Assembly: GCA_001513365.1 (NCBI GenBank)
Contig: LFTH01000035.1
Location: forward strand, 1 to 34,829
DNA from: Clostridiales bacterium DTU033
GTDB lineage: Bacteria; Bacillota; Clostridia; Oscillospirales; Acutalibacteraceae
Reading direction: 5' to 3'
Length of the DNA: 34,829 bases
Part shown: in pieces, positions 8,507 through 15,714 of the stretch
Layout of the letters: every line of letters starts with the position of its first letter
Position numbering within the stretch: the stretch's first letter is position 1
Made by a program: the position numbers and the translations under genes
The notes under the pieces: generated by a model
Seen by the model: the letters and a program-made list of their open reading frames with translations, nothing else
Told to the model about the DNA's origin: nothing
Database searches by the model: none

Positions 8507-9575
8507 ACAATCTATCTCTCTTCCTCAAATTGTAGACAAACGCAAGTATTTCGGCGACGGCCTGATAGAATTTTGGGGGTATCTCGCCGCCGACTCTGAC
8601 CAATTTGTAAAGCGCCCTTGCCAAAACCGGGTTTTGGGTTACCGTTACCCTGTTTTCTTTGGCAATGCTGATTATTTTCAAAGCTATGTAGCCCCGCCCC
8701 TTTGCGACAACCACCGGAGCTTTATGGCTCTCGCTATCAGGGTCGTATTTTATCGCGACTGCGTAATGGGACGGGTTTGTTACCACAAAATCGGCTGTAG
8801 GAACTCTCGCCATCATCCTGATATTGGCTATGCTGCGCTGGCGTTCCCTTATCCTTCCCCGTACCAGGGGGTCCCCTTCCGACTGTTTGTATTCGTCTTT
8901 GACTTCCTGTCTGGTCATCCTTATCCTTCGCTCGTATTCCCACCACTGATACAGGTAATCAAAGATTGAAAAAACAAACAGCACAACACAGATGTTCAGT
9001 ATTATTGAAATCACAGTGCCGGCAATCCAGTACACCGCTTCCAGAATGTCGCTGCCAATCATTTTGAGGATAGTGTTGATGTTAGAGCTTATTTTTTGGT
9101 AGAGTATATAGCTTATTACCGACACCTTTATAATCGACTTTACAAGCTCGACGGCGGATTTAATCGAAAACAGGCCCCTGAACCCGTTTATAATGCTCAC
9201 CCTCGATATCTTGAACTTGATAGGCTCGCGGGAGATGTTCATCCTTGTCTGGGCAAATGTGGCCAGCACCGCCGATACCGAAGCCACAACCGCGAGCGGG
9301 AGGGTAAGAATAAGTATCCGGATAAGGATATCATTGAAGATGGTTCTGGTTTCGTTGATTGTCAGCACGCTGTCTTCCGGCGCCCGCCCAAAATAATAAT
9401 GGACGGTTTGCTTTATATAATCGAAGTAAAGGGGGGCAAGGGTTTTTAGCAGCAGCGCGACCGCCGCCAGAGTGAAAACGGTTACGACTTCCCTGCTTTG
9501 GAATATGTTCCCCTTTTTTCGTTCGTCTTCCCTTTTTTTCGGAGTGGCTTTTTCGGTTCTGCCTTCGTATGCCAT
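8490..9575 (-). CDS. flhB: Flagellar export specificity switch protein FlhB
   Basis: FlhB switches the exporter from hook to filament substrates after self-cleavage. The 361-residue product has four membrane segments (about residues 30-50, 87-110, 145-165, 185-205) and a cytosolic C-domain. The usual self-cleaving NPTH motif reads NPSH here (residues 267-270), with the cleavable Asn-Pro bond retained. A GGGAGGGG site lies four bases before the ATG. FlhB binds FliK to sense hook length. The T-to-S change is conservative and should still allow cleavage, but this is inferred. Confidence 0.96.
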   Translation of the reverse strand: MAYEGRTEKATPKKREDERKKGNIFQSREVVTVFTLAAVALLLKTLAPLYFDYIKQTVHYYFGRAPEDSVLTINETRTIFNDILIRILILTLPLAVVASVSAVLATFAQTRMNISREPIKFKISRVSIINGFRGLFSIKSAVELVKSIIKVSVISYILYQKISSNINTILKMIGSDILEAVYWIAGTVISIILNICVVLFVFSIFDYLYQWWEYERRIRMTRQEVKDEYKQSEGDPLVRGRIRERQRSIANIRMMARVPTADFVVTNPSHYAVAIKYDPDSESHKAPVVVAKGRGYIALKIISIAKENRVTVTQNPVLARALYKLVRVGGEIPPKFYQAVAEILAFVYNLRKRDRLYEIKK

Positions 9576-9604
9576 ATGACCCCTCCCCTGCCGTTAAATC
9601 CGGG

Positions 9605-10378
9605 CTAGCTCGCCGCCAGCTTAAGCGTGTTGTTTATGTTCCTGAACATTTGAACCGTCATGTCGTCAAAGAATTCTGCGGCTCCAAGCAGCAGCACCGC
9701 GACCAATACAAGGCCAATCAGAACTCTAAGCTGCAGCCCGACAACAAAAATATTAATCTGCGGCACGGTTTTCATTAACACGCCCATCCCGATTTCGGCA
9801 ATCACCTCGACCGCAATCACCGGCAATGCCAGTTTTATCGCAAGCACCAGTATGTTGCCGAACAGGTCAACCAAAAACCTGCCAAATTCAGGATTGAACA
9901 GCTGCGTTCCGACAGGGAAGATGTCAAACGACGAGGCGATTATCCGCATGAAAGTCAGATGACCGTTGCTGCTGAAAAAAATCAGCACGTACATCGCGTT
10001 TAACAGACCGCCGGTAACCGGCATGTGAACATTGCTTTTCGGGTCGTAGATTTTGGACATTCCAAAACCAAGCTGAAAATCTATCAATTCGGAAGATACG
10101 ATAATTACCGATATATACAATTGGAACAGAAAATTGACTGCGTAGCCGATAAACAGCTCTTTCAAGCCCGCGAACATAAAATCTTCAACGCCCGCAAACT
10201 TTAATTCGATGTGGGGGATTACGTTGATTACGATTATCGAGATGAAAAACGCAAGCCCCGCTTTGAGCTGCGGCGGGTAGTTCCGCCTGCCGAGGATTGG
10301 GTTGAACACTATCATTCCGGTAATCCTCATCAAAACCAGCAAAAACACCTGAAAATTTGAAAATATAAGTTCCCACAT
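9605..10378 (-). CDS. fliR: Flagellar export gate protein FliR
   Basis: FliR is a membrane subunit of the FliP-FliQ-FliR export pore. The product is highly hydrophobic throughout, with six predicted membrane segments, and includes the family stretches ITGMIVFNPILGRRNYPPQLKAGLAF and FQLGFGMSKIYDPKSN. The ORF track starts 26 codons earlier inside fliQ in another frame; the ATG at 10378 (MWELIFSNF) gives 257 residues, the family length, and follows the fliQ stop by 11 bases. It is not fused to FlhB, unlike in some clostridia. Confidence 0.95.
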   Translation of the reverse strand: MWELIFSNFQVFLLVLMRITGMIVFNPILGRRNYPPQLKAGLAFFISIIVINVIPHIELKFAGVEDFMFAGLKELFIGYAVNFLFQLYISVIIVSSELIDFQLGFGMSKIYDPKSNVHMPVTGGLLNAMYVLIFFSSNGHLTFMRIIASSFDIFPVGTQLFNPEFGRFLVDLFGNILVLAIKLALPVIAVEVIAEIGMGVLMKTVPQINIFVVGLQLRVLIGLVLVAVLLLGAAEFFDDMTVQMFRNINNTLKLAAS

Positions 10379-10389
10379 GGCAGTACCCG

Positions 10390-10656
10390 CTACGAAAGAT
10401 TGTTTATCATCGTGAATACGTTTTCGGTGAAGCCCACAATCACGTTGATTATCCACGCGCCGATAAATAACAGGATAAGCGCCGCCGACAGGATTTTGGG
10501 CACAAAAGTGATGGTCTGCTCATGGATTTGCGTCGCCGCCTGAAAAACCGATATCACAATGCCGATGATAAGGCTCGCGATTAAAAAAGGCGCGGCAATC
10601 GTAAGCGCGGTCAGCACCGCTTCCCTGCATATCGTCAGAATTTCCCCCTGCGTCAT
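10390..10656 (-). CDS. fliQ: Flagellar export gate protein FliQ
   Basis: FliQ is a small two-helix membrane subunit of the export pore. The 88-residue product starts MTQGEILTICREAVLTALTIAAPFLIASLIIGIVISVFQAATQIHEQT, the near-invariant FliQ pattern, followed by a second membrane helix. A GGGTGG site precedes the ATG. It lies between fliP and fliR in the standard order. Confidence 0.97.
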   Translation of the reverse strand: MTQGEILTICREAVLTALTIAAPFLIASLIIGIVISVFQAATQIHEQTITFVPKILSAALILLFIGAWIINVIVGFTENVFTMINNLS

Positions 10657-10669
10657 CTATACCACCCGC

Positions 10670-11401
10670 TCAATTAAAACTCGTAATCAGCGACTTGACC
10701 AGCAAATCCCATCCGTCAACAAGCACAAACAGTATGATTTTAAACGGCAGTGAAATCATTGTCGGCGGGAGCATTATCATCCCCATCGACAGCAGCACGC
10801 TTGAAACCACCATGTCAATAATCAAAAACGGCAGAAAGATTAAAAAGCCCATTATAAAAGCGCGCTTAAGCTCGCTGGTGATAAAGGCCGGTATCAGCAC
10901 CTCGGTCGGGATATCGTCATAAGTCTTTGGCTTTTCGAGTTTCGCAAGACTGATGAAAGTGTTGAGGTCTTTTTTGTTGGTATTCTTGAGCATAAATGCC
11001 CTGATAGGACCCATCGCCCTTTCAAACGCCTGCTCCTGCGTGATTTCCCCTCTTGAATACGGGGCGTATGCCTCGTCGTTGACCTGCTTTAAGACAGGGG
11101 ACATTATCAGGATGGTCAAAAACAGCGCCAACCCCACCAACACCTGATTGGGCGGAGTCTGCTGAAGCCCCAGCGCGTTTCTGACAAAGGAGAGCACAAT
11201 CACAATTCTGGTAAAGCCGGTCATCATAATGAGTATTGAGGGCACCAGCGCGAGCAGAGTGATTACAAACAGGATTTTTAAACTGTTGGAGGCGTTGTCC
11301 AGCCCGTTTATGTTGATGGTAACATCCGAATCGGCGGCCAAAACCGGGGTAATCAAAACAGCGGCAAGCAAAAGTGTCAAAAATAAAATACGTTTTATCA
11401 T
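10670..11401 (-). CDS. fliP: Flagellar export gate protein FliP
   Basis: FliP builds the core of the export pore. The 243-residue product starts with a cleavable-type signal peptide ([23 protein letters not shown]) followed by the conserved FliP membrane segments, including [25 protein letters not shown] and the C-terminal [13 protein letters not shown]. It overlaps the end of fliO by four bases (ATGA type), so the two are translationally coupled. Confidence 0.97.
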   Translation of the reverse strand: MIKRILFLTLLLAAVLITPVLAADSDVTININGLDNASNSLKILFVITLLALVPSILIMMTGFTRIVIVLSFVRNALGLQQTPPNQVLVGLALFLTILIMSPVLKQVNDEAYAPYSRGEITQEQAFERAMGPIRAFMLKNTNKKDLNTFISLAKLEKPKTYDDIPTEVLIPAFITSELKRAFIMGFLIFLPFLIIDMVVSSVLLSMGMIMLPPTMISLPFKIILFVLVDGWDLLVKSLITSFN

Positions 11402-11781
11402 CTTTGTTTTTCTTCCCCTTTGCCGGCAACCGGCCTGATAAAAGGCAGCTGTTCGGCAAGTTTTGTTTTGAGGACGGATAAAAAATCCGGCTGGCTTTCA
11501 TCCTCCTCTATTTCAGTGAATTCCTCGGCGCCCCACATGTCCACGGTTGCAGTATTCTGAGACGAAACCGCGAGAAAATACACCTTCCCCTTCACCTTCG
11601 CCAGCACCAGCACTTTATCCTGCCCGACCATGCACCGCTCCACCACTTTTATGTGCCTGCCGCCCCCGATTGAACTGTATTTTTTGGAAAACCATTTGGT
11701 GCTCCAGTAAGCCAGAAAGATTATTGCGACTACTCCAATCAGCGAGCCCATAAACTGCAGAGCTGTCAAAACACCGTCCAA
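11398..11781 (-). CDS. fliO: Flagellar biosynthesis protein FliO (FliZ of Bacillus)
   Basis: FliO helps assemble the FliP pore. The 127-residue product has one membrane helix (residues 9-28, [16 protein letters not shown]) followed by a cytosolic beta domain with the family pattern [30 protein letters not shown]. It starts at TTG behind a GGGGA site; no in-frame ATG is available. In Bacillus cheY lies between fliY and this gene; here only 34 bases separate them. Confidence 0.88.
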   Translation of the reverse strand: MDGVLTALQFMGSLIGVVAIIFLAYWSTKWFSKKYSSIGGGRHIKVVERCMVGQDKVLVLAKVKGKVYFLAVSSQNTATVDMWGAEEFTEIEEDESQPDFLSVLKTKLAEQLPFIRPVAGKGEEKQR

Positions 11782-11815
11782 TTCTTCACATCCCCGGTTA
11801 ATTAATCAATGGTGT

Positions 11816-12865
11816 TCATGCTTTAAACAGATTTTTCCTTGACACGATTTCGGTTATCCTGACGCCGAAATTGTCGTCCACGACCACAACGTCCCCTCTG
11901 GCGAGCAGCTGCCCGTTTACGATGATATCGACCGGGTCTCCGGCCTGCTTGTCAAGCTCGATTATGTTCCCCTGCTGGATTTCCAGGACTTCCTTTACAA
12001 GCTTTCTGGCGTGTCCGATTTCCACAGTTATCTCAAGCGGGACATCCATTATCAAATCAAAGCTGGGCTGGGAATACTCGGCGCTTACCGGTTCCTGCTC
12101 ATCGTCAAAACTGCAGAGTTTCAGGGGTTTCACATTCACCTGATTTTGATTGGTATTCGCCTGATTTTGATTTGCTGTTTTATTGCTCATCTCATCCACC
12201 CTGTACGCACCGGAAGGCTTCGGCTTCTTTTTTTTGCCGCCTTCCCTTTTTTCCTTTGTTTCCGCCTGATGGCCGTTGTTCAGAACCTTTTTGACCAAAT
12301 CCTTTGTGAATTCGGAAGGCATCAGACTGAAAAACTCGCTGTCCAGCACGTCCTCGATTGTGAACTTGAACCTCACCATTACGATTGTGTCGAGATTTAA
12401 ATCCATTATCTTTTCGCCCAGCTTACCGACTTCGAACACATCGGGGATTGATATCGTGATTTTGTGGCCGAAAAAGCTTGAGAGGGCGGTGCTGGCCGAG
12501 CCCATCATCTGGTTCATTACCTCCCCGATGGCGCTTAAATGCATTTCGTCCAATGCCCCGTCATCGGGTTCCTCTTTCGAGTTTGAAAGAATAGCCACTA
12601 TCAGCTTGACGTCGGGCTGTTTCATTATCATGTAATTGCTGCCGTTAAGCCCTTTTTGATACCTGACTTCAGTGCAGACGGCGGAGGCGAATGCCTTTGA
12701 ATCGTAATCACTGCCGGATACCAGCTTTACCTCCGGCGCGGTGATGGTAACCTTCCTGTCAATCAGGGTTGACAGGGCGGTGGCGGCGGCGCCCATGCTG
12801 ATATTCATTATTTCGCCGATGGTGTCCTGCTCGATATTGCTTAGAGTGAAATTTGTGTCAATCAT
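11816..12865 (-). CDS. fliY: Flagellar motor switch phosphatase FliY (CheC-FliN fusion)
   Basis: FliY is the Gram-positive C-ring subunit that also dephosphorylates CheY-P. The 349-residue product has two CheC-type active-site motifs, IGEIMNISMGAA (residues 16-27) and IGEVMNQMMGSA, each with the E-x2-N pair, then a charged linker (KREGGKKKKPKPSG) and a Gln/Asn-rich stretch, then a C-terminal FliN/SpoA domain (PLEITVEIGHARKLVKEVLEIQQGNIIELDKQAGDPVDIIVNGQLLARGDVVVVDDNFGVRI region). Bacillus FliY begins with a CheY-P docking peptide like that of FliM; this protein opens directly with the CheC domain and lacks it. AAAGGA precedes the ATG, so the start is well supported. Confidence 0.95.
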   Translation of the reverse strand: MIDTNFTLSNIEQDTIGEIMNISMGAAATALSTLIDRKVTITAPEVKLVSGSDYDSKAFASAVCTEVRYQKGLNGSNYMIMKQPDVKLIVAILSNSKEEPDDGALDEMHLSAIGEVMNQMMGSASTALSSFFGHKITISIPDVFEVGKLGEKIMDLNLDTIVMVRFKFTIEDVLDSEFFSLMPSEFTKDLVKKVLNNGHQAETKEKREGGKKKKPKPSGAYRVDEMSNKTANQNQANTNQNQVNVKPLKLCSFDDEQEPVSAEYSQPSFDLIMDVPLEITVEIGHARKLVKEVLEIQQGNIIELDKQAGDPVDIIVNGQLLARGDVVVVDDNFGVRITEIVSRKNLFKA

Positions 12866-12894
12866 GGTATCTTCCTTTACAATGGTTTTATATG

Positions 12895-13872
12895 TCAGTT
12901 ATTGCGCAGCACGTTGGTTATCCTAATATGCTTTCTGTTCCTGATTATGCCGGGTATCCCCGTAAACCGCGGCTTGCCGCCTATATACAGTTTCATGTCG
13001 CTGTCCACCGTTTGCCGCAGCTTGATGACGTCCCCGACCTGCAGGTTGACTATATCCTTCAGCGATAAAACCGCGTCCCCGATTACCCCCGAAATATCTA
13101 TGTAGGCTTCTTTCAGCCCGGCTATTACGGCTTCTTTGCTCTGGTTGTCCTTTATGACGTCGGCGTTTCTTTTTGCCGCGTTCCATCGGCTGCCTTTTTC
13201 GACCAAAGGCTCAAGGTTGATTACCGGGATACAGACGTCTATGGTGCCTTTTATCGAATTGATTTCGATTTCCATCACGATGATTAACACTCTCTCGTCC
13301 ATTGAAAAGGTCTGCATAAGCCGGGAATTGGTTTCTACCCGCATAAGAGCGGCGTCCAAATCGGCAAAACCTGCCCACGCGTCCTTTGTGGATTTTTCCA
13401 TCTGCCTGAAAATGTTTTTCATCAGCGAAATCTCGATTTCAGTAAACTCGCGTTCCAGAATTTTGCCGCTGCCGTTTCCGCCGAGCAGTATTTCGACAAT
13501 TGTGAAGGTTATCTCGTTTGAGATTTCGATAACGATAGACCCGCCGAACTGCTTAACATCAAATACGCCCATCAGCACTATGTCGGGAAGGGCATTGTTG
13601 TATTCAAAGTAAGGCTGTTCTTCGATGGTGTCCACTTTTATCTGACACGAGGTCCTGAGCACGCCCGAAAGATAGGCGGCCAGATGTCTTGCAAAGCTCT
13701 CGTAAACGCTTCTGATTACCTTCAGCTGGTCCTTTGAAAACTTTTTCGGGCTTTTAAAGTCGTACGTCTTTATCCGCCTGTCTAAAATCGCCGCGCTGTC
13801 GGCGCCGCTGCCGCTGGATAAAAACTCGGACAGCAGTTGGTCAATCTGTTTTTGAGTCAATACTTCGGACAT
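12895..13872 (-). CDS. fliM: Flagellar motor switch protein FliM
   Basis: FliM is the C-ring subunit that receives CheY-P. The 325-residue product keeps the N-terminal docking motif (VLTQKQIDQLLSE, residues 4-16), followed by the CheC-like middle domain (the GGNGSG loop with EFTEIEISLMKNIF) and a C-terminal SpoA domain (LQVGDVIKLRQTVDSDMKLYIGGKPRF). AAAGGAG lies eight bases before the ATG. It is preceded by a 94-base gap with a strong hairpin, where flbD, motA, motB and fliL usually lie in related clusters. The intact docking motif suggests a CheY exists elsewhere in the genome. Confidence 0.96.
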   Translation of the reverse strand: MSEVLTQKQIDQLLSEFLSSGSGADSAAILDRRIKTYDFKSPKKFSKDQLKVIRSVYESFARHLAAYLSGVLRTSCQIKVDTIEEQPYFEYNNALPDIVLMGVFDVKQFGGSIVIEISNEITFTIVEILLGGNGSGKILEREFTEIEISLMKNIFRQMEKSTKDAWAGFADLDAALMRVETNSRLMQTFSMDERVLIIVMEIEINSIKGTIDVCIPVINLEPLVEKGSRWNAAKRNADVIKDNQSKEAVIAGLKEAYIDISGVIGDAVLSLKDIVNLQVGDVIKLRQTVDSDMKLYIGGKPRFTGIPGIIRNRKHIRITNVLRNN

Positions 13873-13920
13873 ATCATGTTCTCCTTTAACTCCGACAGGG
13901 CCAGGCTTATTTCAGCCGGG

Positions 13921-13959
13921 GGTTTGGTTCAGGGGCTTAAGACGCCCCTGAACCAAACC
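13921..13959 (-). promoter_or_regulatory. Perfect 16-bp intercistronic hairpin between flgE and fliM
   Basis: GGTTTGGTTCAGGGGC and GCCCCTGAACCAAACC form a perfect 16-bp stem with a seven-base loop, just beyond the flgE stop codon on the transcribed strand. No T-run follows in either direction, so it does not look like a normal intrinsic terminator. An mRNA stabiliser, processing site or attenuator protecting the flgE 3' end is likelier (inference). Confidence 0.8.
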
Positions 13960-13966
13960 GGGTCAG

Positions 13967-14797
13967 TTACCTTTTGATGTTGACCAGTTCCTGCAGCATC
14001 TCGTCCGATGTGGTGATAACCCTTGAGTTCGCCTGAAATCCTCTCTGGGTGATAATCATGTCGGTCAATTCCTTCGACAAATCCACATTGGACATTTCAA
14101 GCCCGTTGGCAATGATTGCACCCGTCGCGTTGGTACCGGGGATTGCATAAGTCGGGTCGCCTGAGTTTTGAGTCTGTTTTAAATAATGGTTCCCCTGCAG
14201 CGCCAGACCGCTTGGGTTTGTGAATTTCGCGAGCGCAATCTGCGCGAGGGTTTCAATAACTCCGGTTTCGGAATTCAGCGCGCTGATGGTACCGTCCAAA
14301 CCTATTGACAGCTCGGAATACAGGTGCAAGTCCGGAATTTGTATCGGCACGATGGTGTCAACAGGGGACGTCAGCGAGGGCACCCCTCCGCACACGTAAT
14401 AACCGTTCGCGTCAACAAGGTTCCCGTTTTGGTCGAAGTCGAAACTTCCGACTCTGGTGAAATTGATTTCCCCAGCGCCGCTGATAACCTGAAAATACCC
14501 GTCGCCCGAAATGTATAAGTCGGTAACCACGTCGGTCATCTGCATGCCGCTGCGGGTATGGAGCACGTCGATTGTCGCGATTGCCGAGCCGTACCCAATC
14601 TGCATCGGGTTAAGCCCGCCCTTTTCCACGCCCGGCGCGGTCGCCGACGACAGGGTCTGGTAGTACAAATCCTTGAATACCACACGCTGGGACTTGTAGC
14701 CCGCGGTGTTTACGTTTGAAACGTTGTTGCCGATGACGTCCATCTTTGTCTGGTGGTTCCTAAGTCCGGTAACACCGGCGTATAAAGACCTTATCAT
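13967..14797 (-). CDS. flgE: Flagellar hook protein FlgE (short Gram-positive form)
   Basis: FlgE polymerises into the hook. The 276-residue product has the N-terminal motif MDVIGNNVSNVNTAGYKSQR (residues 19-38 region), a middle FlgE/F/G beta domain (DLYISGDGYFQVI), and the C-terminal axial motif LTDMIITQRGFQANSRVITTSDEMLQELVNIKR. The ORF track starts five codons early; the ATG at 14797 sits six bases behind GGAGGTC. Its length matches the short Bacillus FlgE rather than the roughly 400-residue enterobacterial form. It is flanked on both sides by transcript hairpins. The call of hook rather than rod rests on location after flgD and TIGR02530. Confidence 0.88.
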   Translation of the reverse strand: MIRSLYAGVTGLRNHQTKMDVIGNNVSNVNTAGYKSQRVVFKDLYYQTLSSATAPGVEKGGLNPMQIGYGSAIATIDVLHTRSGMQMTDVVTDLYISGDGYFQVISGAGEINFTRVGSFDFDQNGNLVDANGYYVCGGVPSLTSPVDTIVPIQIPDLHLYSELSIGLDGTISALNSETGVIETLAQIALAKFTNPSGLALQGNHYLKQTQNSGDPTYAIPGTNATGAIIANGLEMSNVDLSKELTDMIITQRGFQANSRVITTSDEMLQELVNIKR

Positions 14798-14831
14798 TTT
14801 TTTGACCTCCATTTCTTTTTATCGGCCGTGC

Positions 14832-14857
14832 AAAATTTCTCTGTCAGTCGAAATTTT
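14832..14857 (-). promoter_or_regulatory. AT-rich stem-loop in the flgE leader
   Basis: AAAATTTC and GAAATTTT form an 8-bp inverted repeat with a ten-base loop, about 35 bases ahead of the flgE start. It follows directly after the UUCG hairpin at 14860-14881. The stem is AT-rich and weaker than its neighbour. It may be part of a leader structure for flgE; its function is unknown. Confidence 0.45.
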
Positions 14858-14859
14858 AA

Positions 14860-14881
14860 TAGCCTCCCGAAGGTCCGGCTA
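14860..14881 (-). promoter_or_regulatory. UUCG-tetraloop hairpin at the end of the TIGR02530 gene
   Basis: On the minus strand the sequence TAGCC-gga-CC-TTCG-GG-a-GGCTA can fold into a stem with an inner C(UUCG)G tetraloop, an unusually stable RNA loop. The first three bases are the stop codon of the TIGR02530 gene. There is no T-run, so it resembles a 3'-end stabiliser or processing hairpin rather than a terminator. Confidence 0.55.
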
Positions 14882-15277
14882 TACTATCACGGCTCCGTCA
14901 ATCTGTGTAAAAACATTCCCTTTGATGTCGCCGCCCGTAAGCGCGGTAACCACCGTGGAGTTCCTGACGCTTACGATAAAGGCCATCTCGTCCATCAGAA
15001 CCAGGGTATCCTTCACTCCCTTTTGCCCGGCTTTTTTGACCGCCTCGTCCAGCCTGTTAAGATGGCTGTCGGTGAGGGTGATATTCCTTTCGGACATCCT
15101 GATTCTGGCGTGTTTTGAAAAGGTGATGTTTTGGGTTTTTTCAAGCTCCTTTTTCAAAACCCTGTCAAAGGATTCGCCGGAATGCGTTTTCTCTGCTTTG
15201 TCCGCACCTGTCGGCGGCGAAATCTGTCTGGCTTGAACCCTCAGTCTTTGCATTTCAAAGAAATGTTCCGCCCTCAT
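14879..15277 (-). CDS. TIGR02530 family flagellar operon protein
   Basis: This 132-residue protein matches the small family found between flgD and flgE in Gram-positive flagellar operons. The diagnostic half is C-terminal: ITFSKHARIRMSERNITLTDSHLNRLDEAVKKAGQKGVKDTLVLMDEMAFIVSVRNSTVVTAL then NVFTQIDGAVIV at the end. The first 50 residues are polar and variable. Its biochemical role is not settled in what I know; position suggests hook assembly. The start follows GGAAG and lies one base after the flgD stop. Confidence 0.88.
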   Translation of the reverse strand: MRAEHFFEMQRLRVQARQISPPTGADKAEKTHSGESFDRVLKKELEKTQNITFSKHARIRMSERNITLTDSHLNRLDEAVKKAGQKGVKDTLVLMDEMAFIVSVRNSTVVTALTGGDIKGNVFTQIDGAVIV

Positions 15278-15278
15278 A

Positions 15279-15701
15279 TCAGACTTCCATCGCCTCCCCC
15301 TCAGTCCCGGCGGTTACCTCGACAATGTCGCTCATCTGATAGAGCTTGCCGCCAACCAGCAGGCGCGGGCTGCCGCCGACAAAGCTGACGCTTTCAACCA
15401 CGCCAAAAACCTGATTTCCGCCAGCCGTCATTGCTGCGATATTCTTCCCTACAAGGGAAATCGCCTGGGAAGTTTCTATCAGGGTCGTCAGCCTGTTTAT
15501 CTGCTGCAAAGACGAAAACTGCGCCATCTGCGCGATAAACTCGGTGTCGTTCGCCGGTTCAAACATGCTCTGGTTTTTAAGCTGTGCGGTCAGCAGGGTG
15601 ATAAAATCCTGATACCCAAGCTCACTGCTCCCAAGTCTGGGGTTAACTTCGCCGGTGGAATAATTGCTGTTTATACTGCCGCCAATTCCCGAAACCGGCA
15701 T
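15279..15701 (-). CDS. flgD: Flagellar hook capping protein FlgD
   Basis: FlgD caps the growing hook and aids FlgE polymerisation. The product has the conserved N-terminal block LGYQDFITLLTAQLKNQSMFEPANDTEFIAQMAQFSSLQQI (residues 28-68), the core of the family, and the start of the C-terminal beta domain (VSFVGGSPRLLVGGKLYQMSDIVEV). The ORF track begins 48 codons earlier, but that extension overlaps fliK and has no family resemblance. The ATG at 15701 (MPVSGIGGS) sits seven bases after GAAAGGAG. The 140-residue product is the short form normal in Bacillus relatives. Confidence 0.94.
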   Translation of the reverse strand: MPVSGIGGSINSNYSTGEVNPRLGSSELGYQDFITLLTAQLKNQSMFEPANDTEFIAQMAQFSSLQQINRLTTLIETSQAISLVGKNIAAMTAGGNQVFGVVESVSFVGGSPRLLVGGKLYQMSDIVEVTAGTEGEAMEV

Positions 15702-15714
15702 GTAACCACTCCTT

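Noticed and set aside
8028-8969. 313-residue plus-strand ORF
   Set aside because: It lies opposite flhA and flhB, which have clear family motifs and ribosome sites. Its translation has no recognisable domain; it is an antisense shadow.
12923-13186. 87-residue minus-strand ORF inside fliM
   Set aside because: Alternative frame rich in Arg, Gly and Gln within the conserved fliM C-terminal domain; a frame-shifted shadow.
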